Source: Pseudohalocynthiibacter aestuariivivens (GTDB lineage Bacteria > Pseudomonadota > Alphaproteobacteria > Rhodobacterales > Rhodobacteraceae). From it: 64,000 bases of DNA. Where the stretch lies: positions 2,170,001-2,234,000 of the forward strand of contig NZ_CP049037.1 in NCBI RefSeq assembly GCF_011040495.1. Reading direction: 5' to 3'. Numbering within the stretch: position 1 is the stretch's first letter; each line of letters opens with the position of its first letter. Position numbers and translations under genes: made by a program. The notes under the pieces are model-generated. The model searched no databases. It was not told the DNA's origin and was given only the letters and a program-made list of their open reading frames with translations. Of the stretch, positions 36,571 through 45,703 are shown one piece after another.

Positions 36571-38040
36571 ATGACGACGATCAAGCTGCACAACACCAAG
36601 ACCCGCCGCAAGGAGGCGTTCACACCTCTAGATCCAGACAATGTGCGGATGTATGTCTGTGGCCCCACCGTCTATGACCGCGCCCATCTAGGCAACGCCC
36701 GGCCCGTGGTGGTATTCGATGTGCTGAACCGGCTGCTACGCCATGTTTATGGCGACGATCACGTGACTTACGTGCGCAACTTTACCGACGTCGATGACAA
36801 GATCAACGCACGCGCGGCCGCCGATAATCGCAAGATCGGGGACATCACCGAAGAGACGATCCAGTGGTTTCTGGACGACATGGGCGCACTCGGCGCGTTG
36901 GAACCCGACGCGATGCCACGCGCGACCCAGTTCATCCCGCAGATGGTGGCAATGATCGAGGATCTGATTGCCAAGGGCCACGCGTACGAGGCCGAGGGCC
37001 ACGTCCTGTTCGCTGTTGAGAGCTATACAGAATATGGCGCGCTATCCGGGCGGACGGTCGATGATATGATCGCCGGCGCACGAGTCGAAGTCGCGCCCTA
37101 CAAGCGCAACCCGATGGATTTCGTGCTGTGGAAACCGTCCTCGGATGACCTGCCCGGCTGGGACAGCCCATGGGGGCGCGGACGGCCCGGCTGGCATATA
37201 GAATGCTCGGCCATGGCCTATGAATTACTGGGCGAAAGTTTCGATATCCACGGCGGCGGCAACGACCTGATGTTCCCGCACCACGAGAACGAGATCGCGC
37301 AAAGCTGCTGTGCGCATCCCGAGGGTGGGTTTGCGCAGGTCTGGATGCATAACGAGATGCTGCAGGTCGAGGGCAAGAAGATGTCCAAATCGCTGGGTAA
37401 TTTCTTTACCGTGCGCGATCTGCTGGATCAGGGCGTGCCCGGTGAGGTGATCCGGTTCGTGTTTCTCAGCACGCATTATCGCAAGCCGATGGATTGGACG
37501 GCGGAGAAGGCGAAGGAGGCGGAGAAAGTGCTGCGGAAAATAGCACAGTTTCTTGGCAGGCCGATGCTCCAAAAGCCTTGGGTTGACCGCGTGCCAAAAA
37601 GCCCGCCACAGGAGATTATCGAAGCGCTTTCGAGCGATCTAAACACGTCTCTTGCTCTCACATTGATGGGCAAATACCTCAAGAGTGAACAAGAGACTGA
37701 TCTTATAGCTTCACTGTCATTTTTGGGTTTCGATCCAAATAGAATTGTTGAACGTTTTCAAACTTTCTCTCTCCGCGCCCATACCAATGAATATGTCGCT
37801 GGAGTAGGTGTTGAGACCCGAGGAACTACTCCGGAAGCTCCCCCTCAAGCGCTCCTCAGATTGGGTGAACGTTTCCAAAAAGTTCGTGCGGAAGCTATGC
37901 GAACCAAAGACTATTCCGAAGTCGATCATTTTAAGGCTGAACTGGTAGATGCCGGAGTAGAAGTCCGAATGAACGAGCAAGGTGTCGAAATGGTGCCTGG
38001 CCCGAATTTTGATCCTGCCAAGTTAGAGGCTCTCAAATGA
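36571..38040 (+). CDS. cysS: Cysteinyl-tRNA synthetase
   Basis: A 489-residue class I aminoacyl-tRNA synthetase that attaches cysteine to tRNA-Cys. The zinc/substrate motif [19 protein letters not shown] (HIGH-like HLGN) is near residue 23, the [12 protein letters not shown] zinc ligands are near 208 and [21 protein letters not shown] near 230, and the KMSKSLGN motif is near 270. ATG 36571 follows GAGGATA. From about 37590 to the stop, the gene becomes clearly AT-richer at third positions and the C-terminal region diverges, while the first two thirds are high-GC; recombination or transfer of the 3' part is possible. It still ends in [10 protein letters not shown]. Confidence 0.96.
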   Translation: MTTIKLHNTKTRRKEAFTPLDPDNVRMYVCGPTVYDRAHLGNARPVVVFDVLNRLLRHVYGDDHVTYVRNFTDVDDKINARAAADNRKIGDITEETIQWFLDDMGALGALEPDAMPRATQFIPQMVAMIEDLIAKGHAYEAEGHVLFAVESYTEYGALSGRTVDDMIAGARVEVAPYKRNPMDFVLWKPSSDDLPGWDSPWGRGRPGWHIECSAMAYELLGESFDIHGGGNDLMFPHHENEIAQSCCAHPEGGFAQVWMHNEMLQVEGKKMSKSLGNFFTVRDLLDQGVPGEVIRFVFLSTHYRKPMDWTAEKAKEAEKVLRKIAQFLGRPMLQKPWVDRVPKSPPQEIIEALSSDLNTSLALTLMGKYLKSEQETDLIASLSFLGFDPNRIVERFQTFSLRAHTNEYVAGVGVETRGTTPEAPPQALLRLGERFQKVRAEAMRTKDYSEVDHFKAELVDAGVEVRMNEQGVEMVPGPNFDPAKLEALK

Positions 38041-38251
38041 CTGCGGGCCTAACAACACAGGCCAGTCTCCGGCCGCGGGTGGGGGTGAAGCCCCCGCACG
38101 TCGTGCCGAAGGCACGCCTCTGGCGTGACGGGGCGGCCGGGGGCTGGCCGTGCCTCAAGTGGCTCGGCTGGGGTGGTAAGACCCAAGGTCGCGCACAGCC
38201 AGAAACCGCATCGGGAAAACCGGCTGTGTGGTCCGACAAAAGCGACCCCAC

Positions 38252-38307
38252 CCCGGGCCTGACCCGGGGCCTCATGGCTGGCGGCGAGGCCACGGGTCAG
38301 GCCCGGG
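38252..38307. repeat. Large GC-rich inverted repeat upstream of cimA
   Basis: Two 22-base arms beginning CCCGGGCCTGACCCG (38252-38273 and the complement of 38286-38307) differ at one base and are separated by 12 bases. The preceding 38041-38251 has further GC-rich imperfect hairpins and no gene. It is a larger relative of the GCCGGGCT palindromes, lying within 14 bases of the cimA start. Confidence 0.7.
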
Positions 38308-38320
38308 ACGGGTGGAGAAC

Positions 38321-39964
38321 ATGACCCGCACCCGCCTCTCCCTCTACGACACCACGCTGCGCGACGGGCAGCAGACGCAGGGCGTGCAATTCTCCACGCC
38401 CGAGAAGATCCGCATCGCGCAGGCACTGGACCAGCTCGGCGTCGACTATATCGAAGGCGGCTGGCCCGGTGCGAACCCGACCGACAGCGCCTTTTTCGAT
38501 GCCGCGCCAAAAACCCGCGCCGCCATGACTGCCTTCGGCATGACCAAACGCGCTGGCCGCTCTGCCGAAAACGACGATGTGCTGGCCGCCGTGCTGAACG
38601 CGGGTACCCTCGCCGTCTGCATTGTCGGCAAAACCCACGATTTTCACGTGACCACTGCGCTGGGGATCACGCTGGACGAGAATATCGAGAATATCGCGCG
38701 CTCAATCGCCTATATCACCGCGCAGGGGCGCGAGGCGCTGTTCGACGCTGAGCATTTCTTTGACGGCTATCGCGCCAATCCTGACTATGCGCTGCGGGCG
38801 GCAAAGGCCGCCTATGGTGCCGGTGCGCGCTGGGTCGTACTGTGCGACACTAATGGCGGCACCCTGCCACAGGACATCGGGCGCATCACAGCGCAGATGA
38901 TCGCGGCAGGCATCCCCGGTGATCATCTGGGCATCCACACCCATAACGACACCGAAAACGCCGTTGCCGGCTCGCTGGCCGCCATCGACGCAGGCGCGCG
39001 TCAGGTGCAGGGCACGCTGAACGGGCTGGGCGAGCGATGCGGCAATGCCAACCTCACGACACTGATCCCGACGCTGCTGCTAAAAGAACCCTATGCCAGC
39101 ACCTATGAGACTGGAGTTACGCCCGACGCGCTGCTGGGTCTGACGCAGATCAGCCGCCAATTGGACGATATCCTGAACCGCGTTCCGATGCGACAGGCGG
39201 CCTATGTCGGTGCGTCGGCCTTTGCACACAAGGCCGGGCTGCACGCCAGCGCGATCCTAAAGGACCCGACCACCTACGAGCATATTGACCCCGCACTGGT
39301 GGGCAACGCGCGGATCATCCCGATGTCCAATCAGGCGGGTCAGTCGAACCTGCGCCGCCGTCTGGCAGAGGCCGGGCTGGATGTGGCGGATGACAATCCC
39401 GCGCTGGCCCGTATTCTGGACGAGATCAAGGTGCGCGAGGATCGCGGATATACCTACGACAGCGCGCAAGCGTCTTTCGAACTACTCGCCCGGGCCGAGC
39501 TGGGGCTTTTGCCGGAATTCTTTGAAGTCAAACGCTACAAAGTCACAGTGGAGCGGCGCAAAAACAAGCGTAACCGGATGGTGTCCCTGTCCGAGGCGGT
39601 CGTTGTGGTCAAAGTCGATGGCGAGAAAAAGCTGTCAGTCAGTGAATCCATGGACAGTGCAGGCAGCGACCGTGGCCCTGTCAACGCGCTGGCCAAGGCG
39701 CTGGCCAAGGATCTGGGACGCTATCAGGCCGCGATCGAGGACATGCATCTGGTCGACTTCAAGGTCCGCATCACCCAAGGCGGAACAGAGGCCGTGACAC
39801 GCGTCATCATCGACAGCGAGGATGGTCAGGGGCGTCGTTGGTCCACCGTAGGCGTCAGTCCAAACATCGTCGACGCATCATTCGATGCCCTGATCGACGC
39901 GATCAACTGGAAGCTTATCCGCGAAAGCGAAAGCACGAACACGCAGGTCGGCTCGGTCGAATGA
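38321..39964 (+). CDS. cimA: (R)-citramalate synthase
   Basis: A 547-residue enzyme of the isopropylmalate synthase/citramalate synthase family, most like CimA, which condenses pyruvate and acetyl-CoA to citramalate for isoleucine. Features are LYDTTLRDGQQTQGVQFS (catalytic base region), HTHNDTENAVAG near residue 200 (metal-binding His pair), and GLGERCGNANL; the C-terminal leucine/isoleucine regulatory domain covers about 410-540 (VVVKVDGEKKLSVSES). ATG 38321 follows GGTGGAG. Its stop overlaps the NDUFAF6-like gene by ATGA. Leucine genes leuCD in the window share the dehydratase step. Confidence 0.93.
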   Translation: MTRTRLSLYDTTLRDGQQTQGVQFSTPEKIRIAQALDQLGVDYIEGGWPGANPTDSAFFDAAPKTRAAMTAFGMTKRAGRSAENDDVLAAVLNAGTLAVCIVGKTHDFHVTTALGITLDENIENIARSIAYITAQGREALFDAEHFFDGYRANPDYALRAAKAAYGAGARWVVLCDTNGGTLPQDIGRITAQMIAAGIPGDHLGIHTHNDTENAVAGSLAAIDAGARQVQGTLNGLGERCGNANLTTLIPTLLLKEPYASTYETGVTPDALLGLTQISRQLDDILNRVPMRQAAYVGASAFAHKAGLHASAILKDPTTYEHIDPALVGNARIIPMSNQAGQSNLRRRLAEAGLDVADDNPALARILDEIKVREDRGYTYDSAQASFELLARAELGLLPEFFEVKRYKVTVERRKNKRNRMVSLSEAVVVVKVDGEKKLSVSESMDSAGSDRGPVNALAKALAKDLGRYQAAIEDMHLVDFKVRITQGGTEAVTRVIIDSEDGQGRRWSTVGVSPNIVDASFDALIDAINWKLIRESESTNTQVGSVE

Positions 39965-40746
39965 ATGCGCGCCCGCTCGACGATGACGAAATCGCCTGCG
40001 CCGGGATCGTGCAGCGCGGGGACCCTAGCCGGTTCATGGCCGCGATGGCCGCCCCCGTTGTAGCGCGGCGCGTCCTGTTTCCCATTTATGCGTTCAATGT
40101 CGAGGTCGCCCGCGCCCCGTGGCTGACAGAGGAACCCATGATCGCCGAAATGCGTCTGCAATGGTGGCGCGATGCACTGGAGGAAATCAGAGCGGGCGGT
40201 CCGGTGCGACGGCACGAAGTTGTCACGCCTCTGGCCCGCATTCTGGACGCAGACGGCGCAGCATTGTTGGATACGTTGATCGCGGCACGACGTTGGGACA
40301 TTTACAAGGATGCCTTTGAGGACGCAGCACATTTTGATCGCTACCTGACCGAAACATCCGCTCACCTGATGCTGGTCGCGGCCCGCGCACTCGGCCCTGC
40401 CGAGGCATCGCCGGTACTGGATGCGGGCTATGCGGCCGGATTGGCCGGGTTCCTGCGCGCAATCCCGCAGCTGGAGGCCGCCAAACGTGTGCCGCTGGTC
40501 GACGGACGCCCCGCCGCCATCACCGAACTGGCGCGCGATGGATTGGCGCGACTACAACGTGCTCGCACAGCGCGCGGCAACGTCAGCCGGGCGGCCGCGC
40601 CTGCAATGCTGGCCGCGTGGCAGGCCGGAGCAGTCTTGCGCCGTGCAGCCATGGCACCGGAACGCGTGGCTCATGGCACATTGCCACCAGCGCCGATCAG
40701 GGATCGGGTATCTCTTATGATTCGCAGTCTCAGCGGGAAATGGTGA
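39961..40746 (+). CDS. Squalene/phytoene synthase-like protein, NDUFAF6 type
   Basis: A 261-residue protein of the squalene/phytoene synthase fold. The first part keeps RLQWWRDALEEI near residue 60 and a DIYKDAFED segment near 115, but the second Asp-rich catalytic site is replaced: AGLAGFLRAIPQLEAAKRVPL stands where enzymes have NxxRDxxED. That pattern is that of NDUFAF6, the mitochondrial complex I assembly factor, so a non-enzymatic role in respiratory complex assembly is more likely than isoprenoid synthesis. The ATGA overlap with cimA couples translation. Confidence 0.85.
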   Translation: MNARPLDDDEIACAGIVQRGDPSRFMAAMAAPVVARRVLFPIYAFNVEVARAPWLTEEPMIAEMRLQWWRDALEEIRAGGPVRRHEVVTPLARILDADGAALLDTLIAARRWDIYKDAFEDAAHFDRYLTETSAHLMLVAARALGPAEASPVLDAGYAAGLAGFLRAIPQLEAAKRVPLVDGRPAAITELARDGLARLQRARTARGNVSRAAAPAMLAAWQAGAVLRRAAMAPERVAHGTLPPAPIRDRVSLMIRSLSGKW

Positions 40747-40951
40747 CTGGCGGTCCGGCTGATACTGACCAAAAAACAGGATGGTTTTCCGAAACGCCGA
40801 TTTTTGGCAGAACATTCACATCTGTGATAGCCTGTCGCTCTGAAAATACTCTTGGTGTCACCGCGTGTCGCGAACGTCCATGTCGCAGACATGGCACCCT
40901 GCGGTCGCATGTAGGCTTTTCGCGCCGTACAAACATCGCCATATAGAGGGC

Positions 40952-41803
40952 ATGACCGACTCGATCCCCTTTCCCCAAGGCCACTGGCCAACGTTAGAAC
41001 CCGGCTGGGTCTGGTTATGTGGTGCCGGCCCCGGTGATCCCGGCCTGCTGACGCTGCACGCGCTAAATGCGCTACGTCAGGCGGATGTGGTGATCTACGA
41101 CGCATTGGTTCAGGAGGCGATCCTTGATTGGGCACCGCAGGCCGAACATATCTATGCGGGCAAACGCGGCGGCAAGCCATCGGCAGTGCAGCGCGACATC
41201 TCGTTGCGCCTTGTCGAACTCAGCCGCGAAGGCAAACGTGTGCTGCGCCTTAAGGGGGGCGATCCCTTTGTGTTCGGTCGCGGCGGTGAAGAGGCGCAAA
41301 CGCTGGTGCAACACGGCGTGTCGGTGCGGATCATTCCCGGCATCAGTGCTGGCATCGGCGGGCTGGCCTATGCTGGCATCCCTGTCACCCACCGCGACGT
41401 GAACCAGTCTGTGACCTTTGTGACCGGCCACGACCAGTCGGGGAACACGCCATCATCACTGAACTGGAAGGCCATCGCAGAAGGCAGTCAGGTTCTGGTG
41501 ATCTACATGGGCATGAAGCATGTCGAGCAGATCAGCCGCGCCCTGCTGGATGCGGGCCGTCCCGAGAGTGAGCCTTGTGCTGTCGTCTGCTCTGCGACCA
41601 CCGACAGTCAGCAGGTACTGGAAACGACGCTGGCGCGAATGCCCGCCGACATAGCCGCCAGCGGGCTGGAGCCGCCCGCGATACTGTGCGTCGGGCGCTC
41701 AGTGTTGATGCGACAGGTACTGGATTGGCAAGGCATGATGGCGGGCGATCCGCCGCGCAACACCGACCCGCTGGGCCGGGGGCACCCCGCCGAGGCATCT
41801 TGA
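40952..41803 (+). CDS. cobA: Uroporphyrinogen-III C-methyltransferase
   Basis: A 283-residue SUMT that adds two methyl groups to uroporphyrinogen III, giving precorrin-2, the branch point to cobalamin and sirohaem. The SAM-binding WLCGAGPGDPGLLTLHAL is near residue 26, LKGGDPFVFGRGGEEA near 100, and GIPVTHRDVNQSV near 145. No CysG or Met8 domain is fused. ATG 40952 follows TAGAGGG. TTGA overlap with cobB makes a coupled pair. No cobalamin riboswitch was recognised in the 205 bases upstream. Confidence 0.95.
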   Translation: MTDSIPFPQGHWPTLEPGWVWLCGAGPGDPGLLTLHALNALRQADVVIYDALVQEAILDWAPQAEHIYAGKRGGKPSAVQRDISLRLVELSREGKRVLRLKGGDPFVFGRGGEEAQTLVQHGVSVRIIPGISAGIGGLAYAGIPVTHRDVNQSVTFVTGHDQSGNTPSSLNWKAIAEGSQVLVIYMGMKHVEQISRALLDAGRPESEPCAVVCSATTDSQQVLETTLARMPADIAASGLEPPAILCVGRSVLMRQVLDWQGMMAGDPPRNTDPLGRGHPAEAS

Positions 41804-43065
41804 GCGGGCTCATCCTCGCCGCGCCCACATCGGGGGCGGGCAAAACCACCGTAACCTTGGGGTTATTGCGGCTGCTACGGCGACAGGGCATCGCGGTGCG
41901 TGGAGCCAAATCCGGGCCGGATTACATCGACCCCATGTTTCACGCCGCCGCCAGCGGCCAGCCCTGCGTCAACCTAGATGCTTGGGCGATGTCGCCGGAA
42001 CGTATCAAGGCACTGGCGGCAGGCGATGGCACGCTCTTGATCGAAGGTGCGATGGGGCTCTTTGACGGCGCGCCACCAGACGGGCGCGGTGCGGTGGCAG
42101 ATCTGGCGCGCATCCTGCGCCTGCCCGTGGTTCTGGTGGTGGATGCAGGCCGGATGGCCGGATCGGTCGCGCCACTGGTGGCAGGATTTTCCGGGTTCGC
42201 AGCGGATGTACGCATCGCGGCGGTGATCCTGAACAATGTCGGCTCGGACCGGCACGAGGTCATGCTGCGCCGCGCGCTGGCCCCCCTCGGCCTGCCCGTT
42301 CTGGCCGCGTTGCATCGTGATGGGTCGCTGGCACAACCTTCGCGGCATCTGGGGCTGGTGCAAGCAAGTGAGCATCCTGCGCTAGAGCCCTTTCTAGAAG
42401 CCGCCGCCGATGCGCTGGAAGCAACGATGGACCTGCCCAGCTTGCTCGATCTTGCCGCACCAATGCCCGCGCCCGGCCCGGCCAACCACATGGCACCACC
42501 CGGACAGCGCATTGCAGTTGCGCGTGATCTGGCCTTTGCCTTTGCCTATCCGCATCTTCTGACCGACTGGCACGCTGCCGGGGCTGAGATACGTCCATTT
42601 TCGCCGCTTGCGGATGAAGCCGTGCCAGAGGCCGATTTCATATATCTCCCCGGAGGGTATCCTGAACTGCATGCAGGCAGACTGGCGACGAACGCACAAT
42701 TTCTGAACAGCCTTCGCCATGCCGCCGAAGCAACACCGATCTATGGTGAATGCGGCGGCTACATGGTGCTGGGCAAAGCATTGACCGATGCCGATGGTAC
42801 ATCACATGCGATGGCGGGATTGTTGAGGCTGGTGACATCCTTTGCCCAGCGCAAGCTGCACCTCGGTTATCGCCAGCTTTCGCCACTTGGCGGCCCTTTC
42901 ACCACGCCGCTTGCCGGCCATGAGTTCCACTATGCCACAACCATCAGCGCGCAGGGCGATCCCCTGTTTGCCGCGCGCGATGCCGAAGGCAACGCGCTGT
43001 CGGATATGGGCCTGCGCCAAGGATATGTCAGCGGATCATTCGCGCATGTGATCGACGCGACATAA
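41800..43065 (+). CDS. cobB: Cobyrinate a,c-diamide synthase
   Basis: A 421-residue CobB/CbiA-type amidase. The N-terminal dethiobiotin-synthetase-like ATP site GLILAAPTSGAGKTTVTLGL, SGPDYIDPMFHAA near 38, and the C-terminal glutamine amidotransferase triad cysteine in YGECGGYMVLGKAL near 320 are present. It amidates the a and c side chains of (hydrogeno)byrinate or cobyrinate. The start is TTG 41800, overlapping the cobA TGA as TTGA; the longer frame upstream is read inside cobA. An MFS gene follows by 43 bases. Confidence 0.93.
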   Translation: MSGLILAAPTSGAGKTTVTLGLLRLLRRQGIAVRGAKSGPDYIDPMFHAAASGQPCVNLDAWAMSPERIKALAAGDGTLLIEGAMGLFDGAPPDGRGAVADLARILRLPVVLVVDAGRMAGSVAPLVAGFSGFAADVRIAAVILNNVGSDRHEVMLRRALAPLGLPVLAALHRDGSLAQPSRHLGLVQASEHPALEPFLEAAADALEATMDLPSLLDLAAPMPAPGPANHMAPPGQRIAVARDLAFAFAYPHLLTDWHAAGAEIRPFSPLADEAVPEADFIYLPGGYPELHAGRLATNAQFLNSLRHAAEATPIYGECGGYMVLGKALTDADGTSHAMAGLLRLVTSFAQRKLHLGYRQLSPLGGPFTTPLAGHEFHYATTISAQGDPLFAARDAEGNALSDMGLRQGYVSGSFAHVIDAT

Positions 43066-43108
43066 CAAGGGCTTGCGGAGGCAGGCGCAGAGGTCTAGCA
43101 GGTTGCCC

Positions 43109-44332
43109 ATGACCGATGCCGCCCTCCCCCAGCATGACGATGCCCGTGCCCGACGCAATGTAACGGTGCTGGTCATGGCGCAGGCGTTTCTGGGCGCGCA
43201 GATGCCGATGATTTTTGTTGTCGCCGGGCTGGCGGGCCAATCGCTGGCTTCCAATGTCTGCTTTGCGACATTGCCAATCTCGCTGCTGGTCATCGGCTCC
43301 ATGTTGTCGGCCACACCGGTCTCTGCATTGATGCAGAAATACGGCCGCCGCGCGGGATTTTTTGTTGGGGCCGCCGGCGGTGCGACTGGGGCGCTTGTTG
43401 GGGCTTACGGCCTCTACCTTGGGTCTTTTCCGGTCTTTCTGCTGGGTAGCTTCCTGTCCGGCATCTATATGTCCGCCCAAGGGTTCTATCGCTTTGCAGC
43501 CGCTGACACGGCCAGCGATGCATTCCGGCCCAAGGCGATCTCCTACGTCATGGCCGGCGGGTTGGTCAGTGCGGTGATCGGCCCGCAACTGGTCAAGTTG
43601 ACCGCCGATGCGATGGTCGTGACGTTCCTTGGGACGTATTTGGCGGTGATTGTTCTGAACATCGTCGGCTCGGCCTTGTTCTTTCTCATCGACATTCCCA
43701 AACCCGTACCGCCCAGCGCCGACAGCCCCAAAGGGCGCACGCGCCTGGAACTGCTGAAAACGCCTCGTATCGCGGTTGCGGTGATCTGCGCGATGGTTTC
43801 TTACGCGCTGATGAACCTTGTGATGACGTCGACGCCTCTGGCCGTGGTCGGATGCGGGTTCAGTGCCAACACGGCCGCAGATGTGGTCACCGGTCACGTT
43901 CTGGCGATGTTTGCGCCGTCGTTCTTTACCGGGCATCTGATTGCACGGTTCGGGGTTGAGAAAATCGTGGCGGCGGGGCTGCTGATTCTTGCAGCGGCAG
44001 GGGTCGTGGCGCTGAACGGCGTCGAGATCGAGAACTTCTTTGTGGCGCTCATTCTGCTCGGGCTTGGCTGGAACTTCGGCTTCATCGGTGCCACTTCGAT
44101 GCTGGCGGGCGCACATGAACCGCATGAGCGTGGCCGCATGCAAGGCCTGAACGATCTGCTGGTGTTCGGCGGTGTCACGCTTGCGTCATTGTCTTCGGGC
44201 GGGTTGATGAACTGCTCAGGCGGCGATGCACAAACCGGCTGGACCGCCGTGAACCTTGCCATGGCACCATTTCTGGCACTGGCCGGTGGTGCACTGATCT
44301 GGCTGATGATGCGGCCCCGCGACGTTGCGTAG
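43109..44332 (+). CDS. MFS transporter
   Basis: A 407-residue major facilitator with about 12 hydrophobic helices; the usual charged cytoplasmic loop after helix 2 is in QKYGRRAGFFVGAA near residue 75. Its N-terminus is hydrophilic (residues 1-15). It follows cobB by 43 bases on the same strand but may be independent. ATG 43109. The stop codon TAG is the first part of a palindromic element. Substrate unknown; the large antisense open frame is a composition artefact. Confidence 0.88.
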   Translation: MTDAALPQHDDARARRNVTVLVMAQAFLGAQMPMIFVVAGLAGQSLASNVCFATLPISLLVIGSMLSATPVSALMQKYGRRAGFFVGAAGGATGALVGAYGLYLGSFPVFLLGSFLSGIYMSAQGFYRFAAADTASDAFRPKAISYVMAGGLVSAVIGPQLVKLTADAMVVTFLGTYLAVIVLNIVGSALFFLIDIPKPVPPSADSPKGRTRLELLKTPRIAVAVICAMVSYALMNLVMTSTPLAVVGCGFSANTAADVVTGHVLAMFAPSFFTGHLIARFGVEKIVAAGLLILAAAGVVALNGVEIENFFVALILLGLGWNFGFIGATSMLAGAHEPHERGRMQGLNDLLVFGGVTLASLSSGGLMNCSGGDAQTGWTAVNLAMAPFLALAGGALIWLMMRPRDVA

Positions 44333-44401
44333 GCCGGGCTTTAGCCCGGCACTCCCTGTCACTACCCATTGGATCGGGTGCCGGGCTAAAGCCCGGCCTA
44401 C
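44329..44401. repeat. Nested REP-like palindromes (24-base inverted repeat)
   Basis: Two units, each GCCGGGCT-TT/AA-AGCCCGGC, lie at 44333-44350 and 44380-44397. As a pair they form a perfect inverted repeat of 24 bases (44329-44352 and 44378-44401) around a 25-base core. It ends the MFS gene (stop inside the first unit) and precedes the esterase gene stop by 8 bases. It is the clearest example of the family also at 8374 and 12558. Confidence 0.85.
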
Positions 44402-44408
44402 GGGCCCG

Positions 44409-45077
44409 TCACCCCAGCCCCAGCTTGTCCGCCATGAATGCCAGCGCCACTTGTAATCCGTCCGGCGCGATACCGTGACCAGTGCCCTTCATCACATGGG
44501 CATAGACGTCGCTCCATCCGGCCTCTTGCAGTGCCTCGGCGGCCTCTGGCAACGATTGGGGCGGTACCACGTCATCCGCGTCACCATGCACCAACAGGAT
44601 CGGCGGGCGGCTGATCGCCTCGTCCACCAGCAACTCGGGGCGCAGAAGGCGACCAGAGAATGCGACGATCCCAGCCACTTCGTCCTCGCGCCGCGGCGCC
44701 ACGTGCAGCGCCATCATTGTGCCTTGGCTGAACCCGAACAGCACAACTTGCTCGGGCAAGACATCTTCATCCACCATCAGCGCGTCAAGGAACGCGTTCA
44801 GGTCCTCAACAGCGGCCATCATACCGCGCTCGCTCTCTTCCTCGCTCGATCCGTCAATCCACGGGATCGGGAACCACTGGTAACCGTTCGGCATACCGGG
44901 CACGTTTTCGGGTGCGTCGGGTGCGACAAACAACGTGTCGGGCAGATGCTCTCCCAACGGATCGGCAAGGCCCAACAGGTCCGGACCATTCGCACCATAG
45001 CCGTGCAAGAATACGACAATCGACCGTGTTGTCCCTGAATGCGGCCCTTTGCGGCCTGCCTGCAATACCCGCGTCAT
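44409..45077 (-). CDS. Carboxylesterase/phospholipase-type alpha/beta hydrolase
   Basis: A 222-residue alpha/beta hydrolase of the YpfH/Est type. FLHGYGANGPDLLGLA is near residue 27, the nucleophile elbow LFGFSQGTMMAL near 112, the acid in LVHGDADDVVP near 163, and the catalytic histidine in GTGHGIAPDG near 200. It probably cleaves short acyl esters. Its ATG overlaps the DNA glycosylase stop by ATGA, so it is the last gene of the cbiD-cobK-glycosylase-esterase chain. Confidence 0.9.
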   Translation of the reverse strand: MTRVLQAGRKGPHSGTTRSIVVFLHGYGANGPDLLGLADPLGEHLPDTLFVAPDAPENVPGMPNGYQWFPIPWIDGSSEEESERGMMAAVEDLNAFLDALMVDEDVLPEQVVLFGFSQGTMMALHVAPRREDEVAGIVAFSGRLLRPELLVDEAISRPPILLVHGDADDVVPPQSLPEAAEALQEAGWSDVYAHVMKGTGHGIAPDGLQVALAFMADKLGLG

Positions 45078-45703
45078 CTGATCCCTTCCCTGTTCTTATC
45101 CACACGGTAGTAGGCCCAAAGCAACCGTGCAGCAACCGATCTCCACGGTGCCCAAACCTCGGCCATCTGGCGAAAATCGCGCTCGCGCGGGCGTTCCGGC
45201 AGATCGTAGAGGACGCGCGCCGCCTCTTGCAGCGCCAAATCTCCGGGTGCAAAGACGTCTGCTCGCCCAAGGCTGAACATCGCATAGACTTCAGCCGTCC
45301 ACGGGCCGATGCCCGGCACTGCTGTCAATGTCTTGATCACCGCGTCTGTCGGCGTCCCTCGCAAAGCCTCAAAGTCAATCCCAGCGGTCGCCAAGGCCAG
45401 CGCATAACGGATCTTCTGACGACTCAACCCAGCGGCGCGCAGATCATCCTCGGTCGCGATACGGACCCGATCCTGGGTTGTCAGTTGCATCTGCTCCATT
45501 CGCGCCCAGATCGCAGCAGCCGAGGCTGTACTGACCTGCTGGCTGATGATTGCACTCAGGAGTTGATCGAACCCATCCGGCCTGCGACGCAACGGCAGCG
45601 CCCCGGTCAGCGCATAAGCTGTCCTGAGCCGCGGGCAGATTTCACTCAGCGCCTCGGCCCCTTCATGCACATCGGCATCGGTTTCGATGATCCGTCCGAT
45701 CAT
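45074..45703 (-). CDS. DNA-3-methyladenine glycosylase, AlkA-like
   Basis: A 209-residue HhH-GPD DNA glycosylase. The helix-hairpin-helix is AVPGIGPWTAEVYAM near residue 125 and the catalytic aspartate is in DVFAPGDLALQEAA near 145. It removes alkylated purines in base-excision repair. Upstream motifs QLLSAIISQQVSTASA are typical of AlkA/MAG. ATG 45703 overlaps cobK's TGA; its own stop overlaps the esterase start. Why it is coupled to cobalamin genes is unclear. Confidence 0.92.
   Translation of the reverse strand: MIGRIIETDADVHEGAEALSEICPRLRTAYALTGALPLRRRPDGFDQLLSAIISQQVSTASAAAIWARMEQMQLTTQDRVRIATEDDLRAAGLSRQKIRYALALATAGIDFEALRGTPTDAVIKTLTAVPGIGPWTAEVYAMFSLGRADVFAPGDLALQEAARVLYDLPERPRERDFRQMAEVWAPWRSVAARLLWAYYRVDKNREGIR

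Noticed and set aside
40747..40951. A cobalamin riboswitch upstream of cobA
   Set aside because: No B12-box-like sequence or matching stem could be recognised in the 205-base leader.
43028..44143. A 371-codon minus-strand frame across the MFS gene
   Set aside because: Antisense to a clear 12-helix transporter and dominated by His, Arg and Gln.
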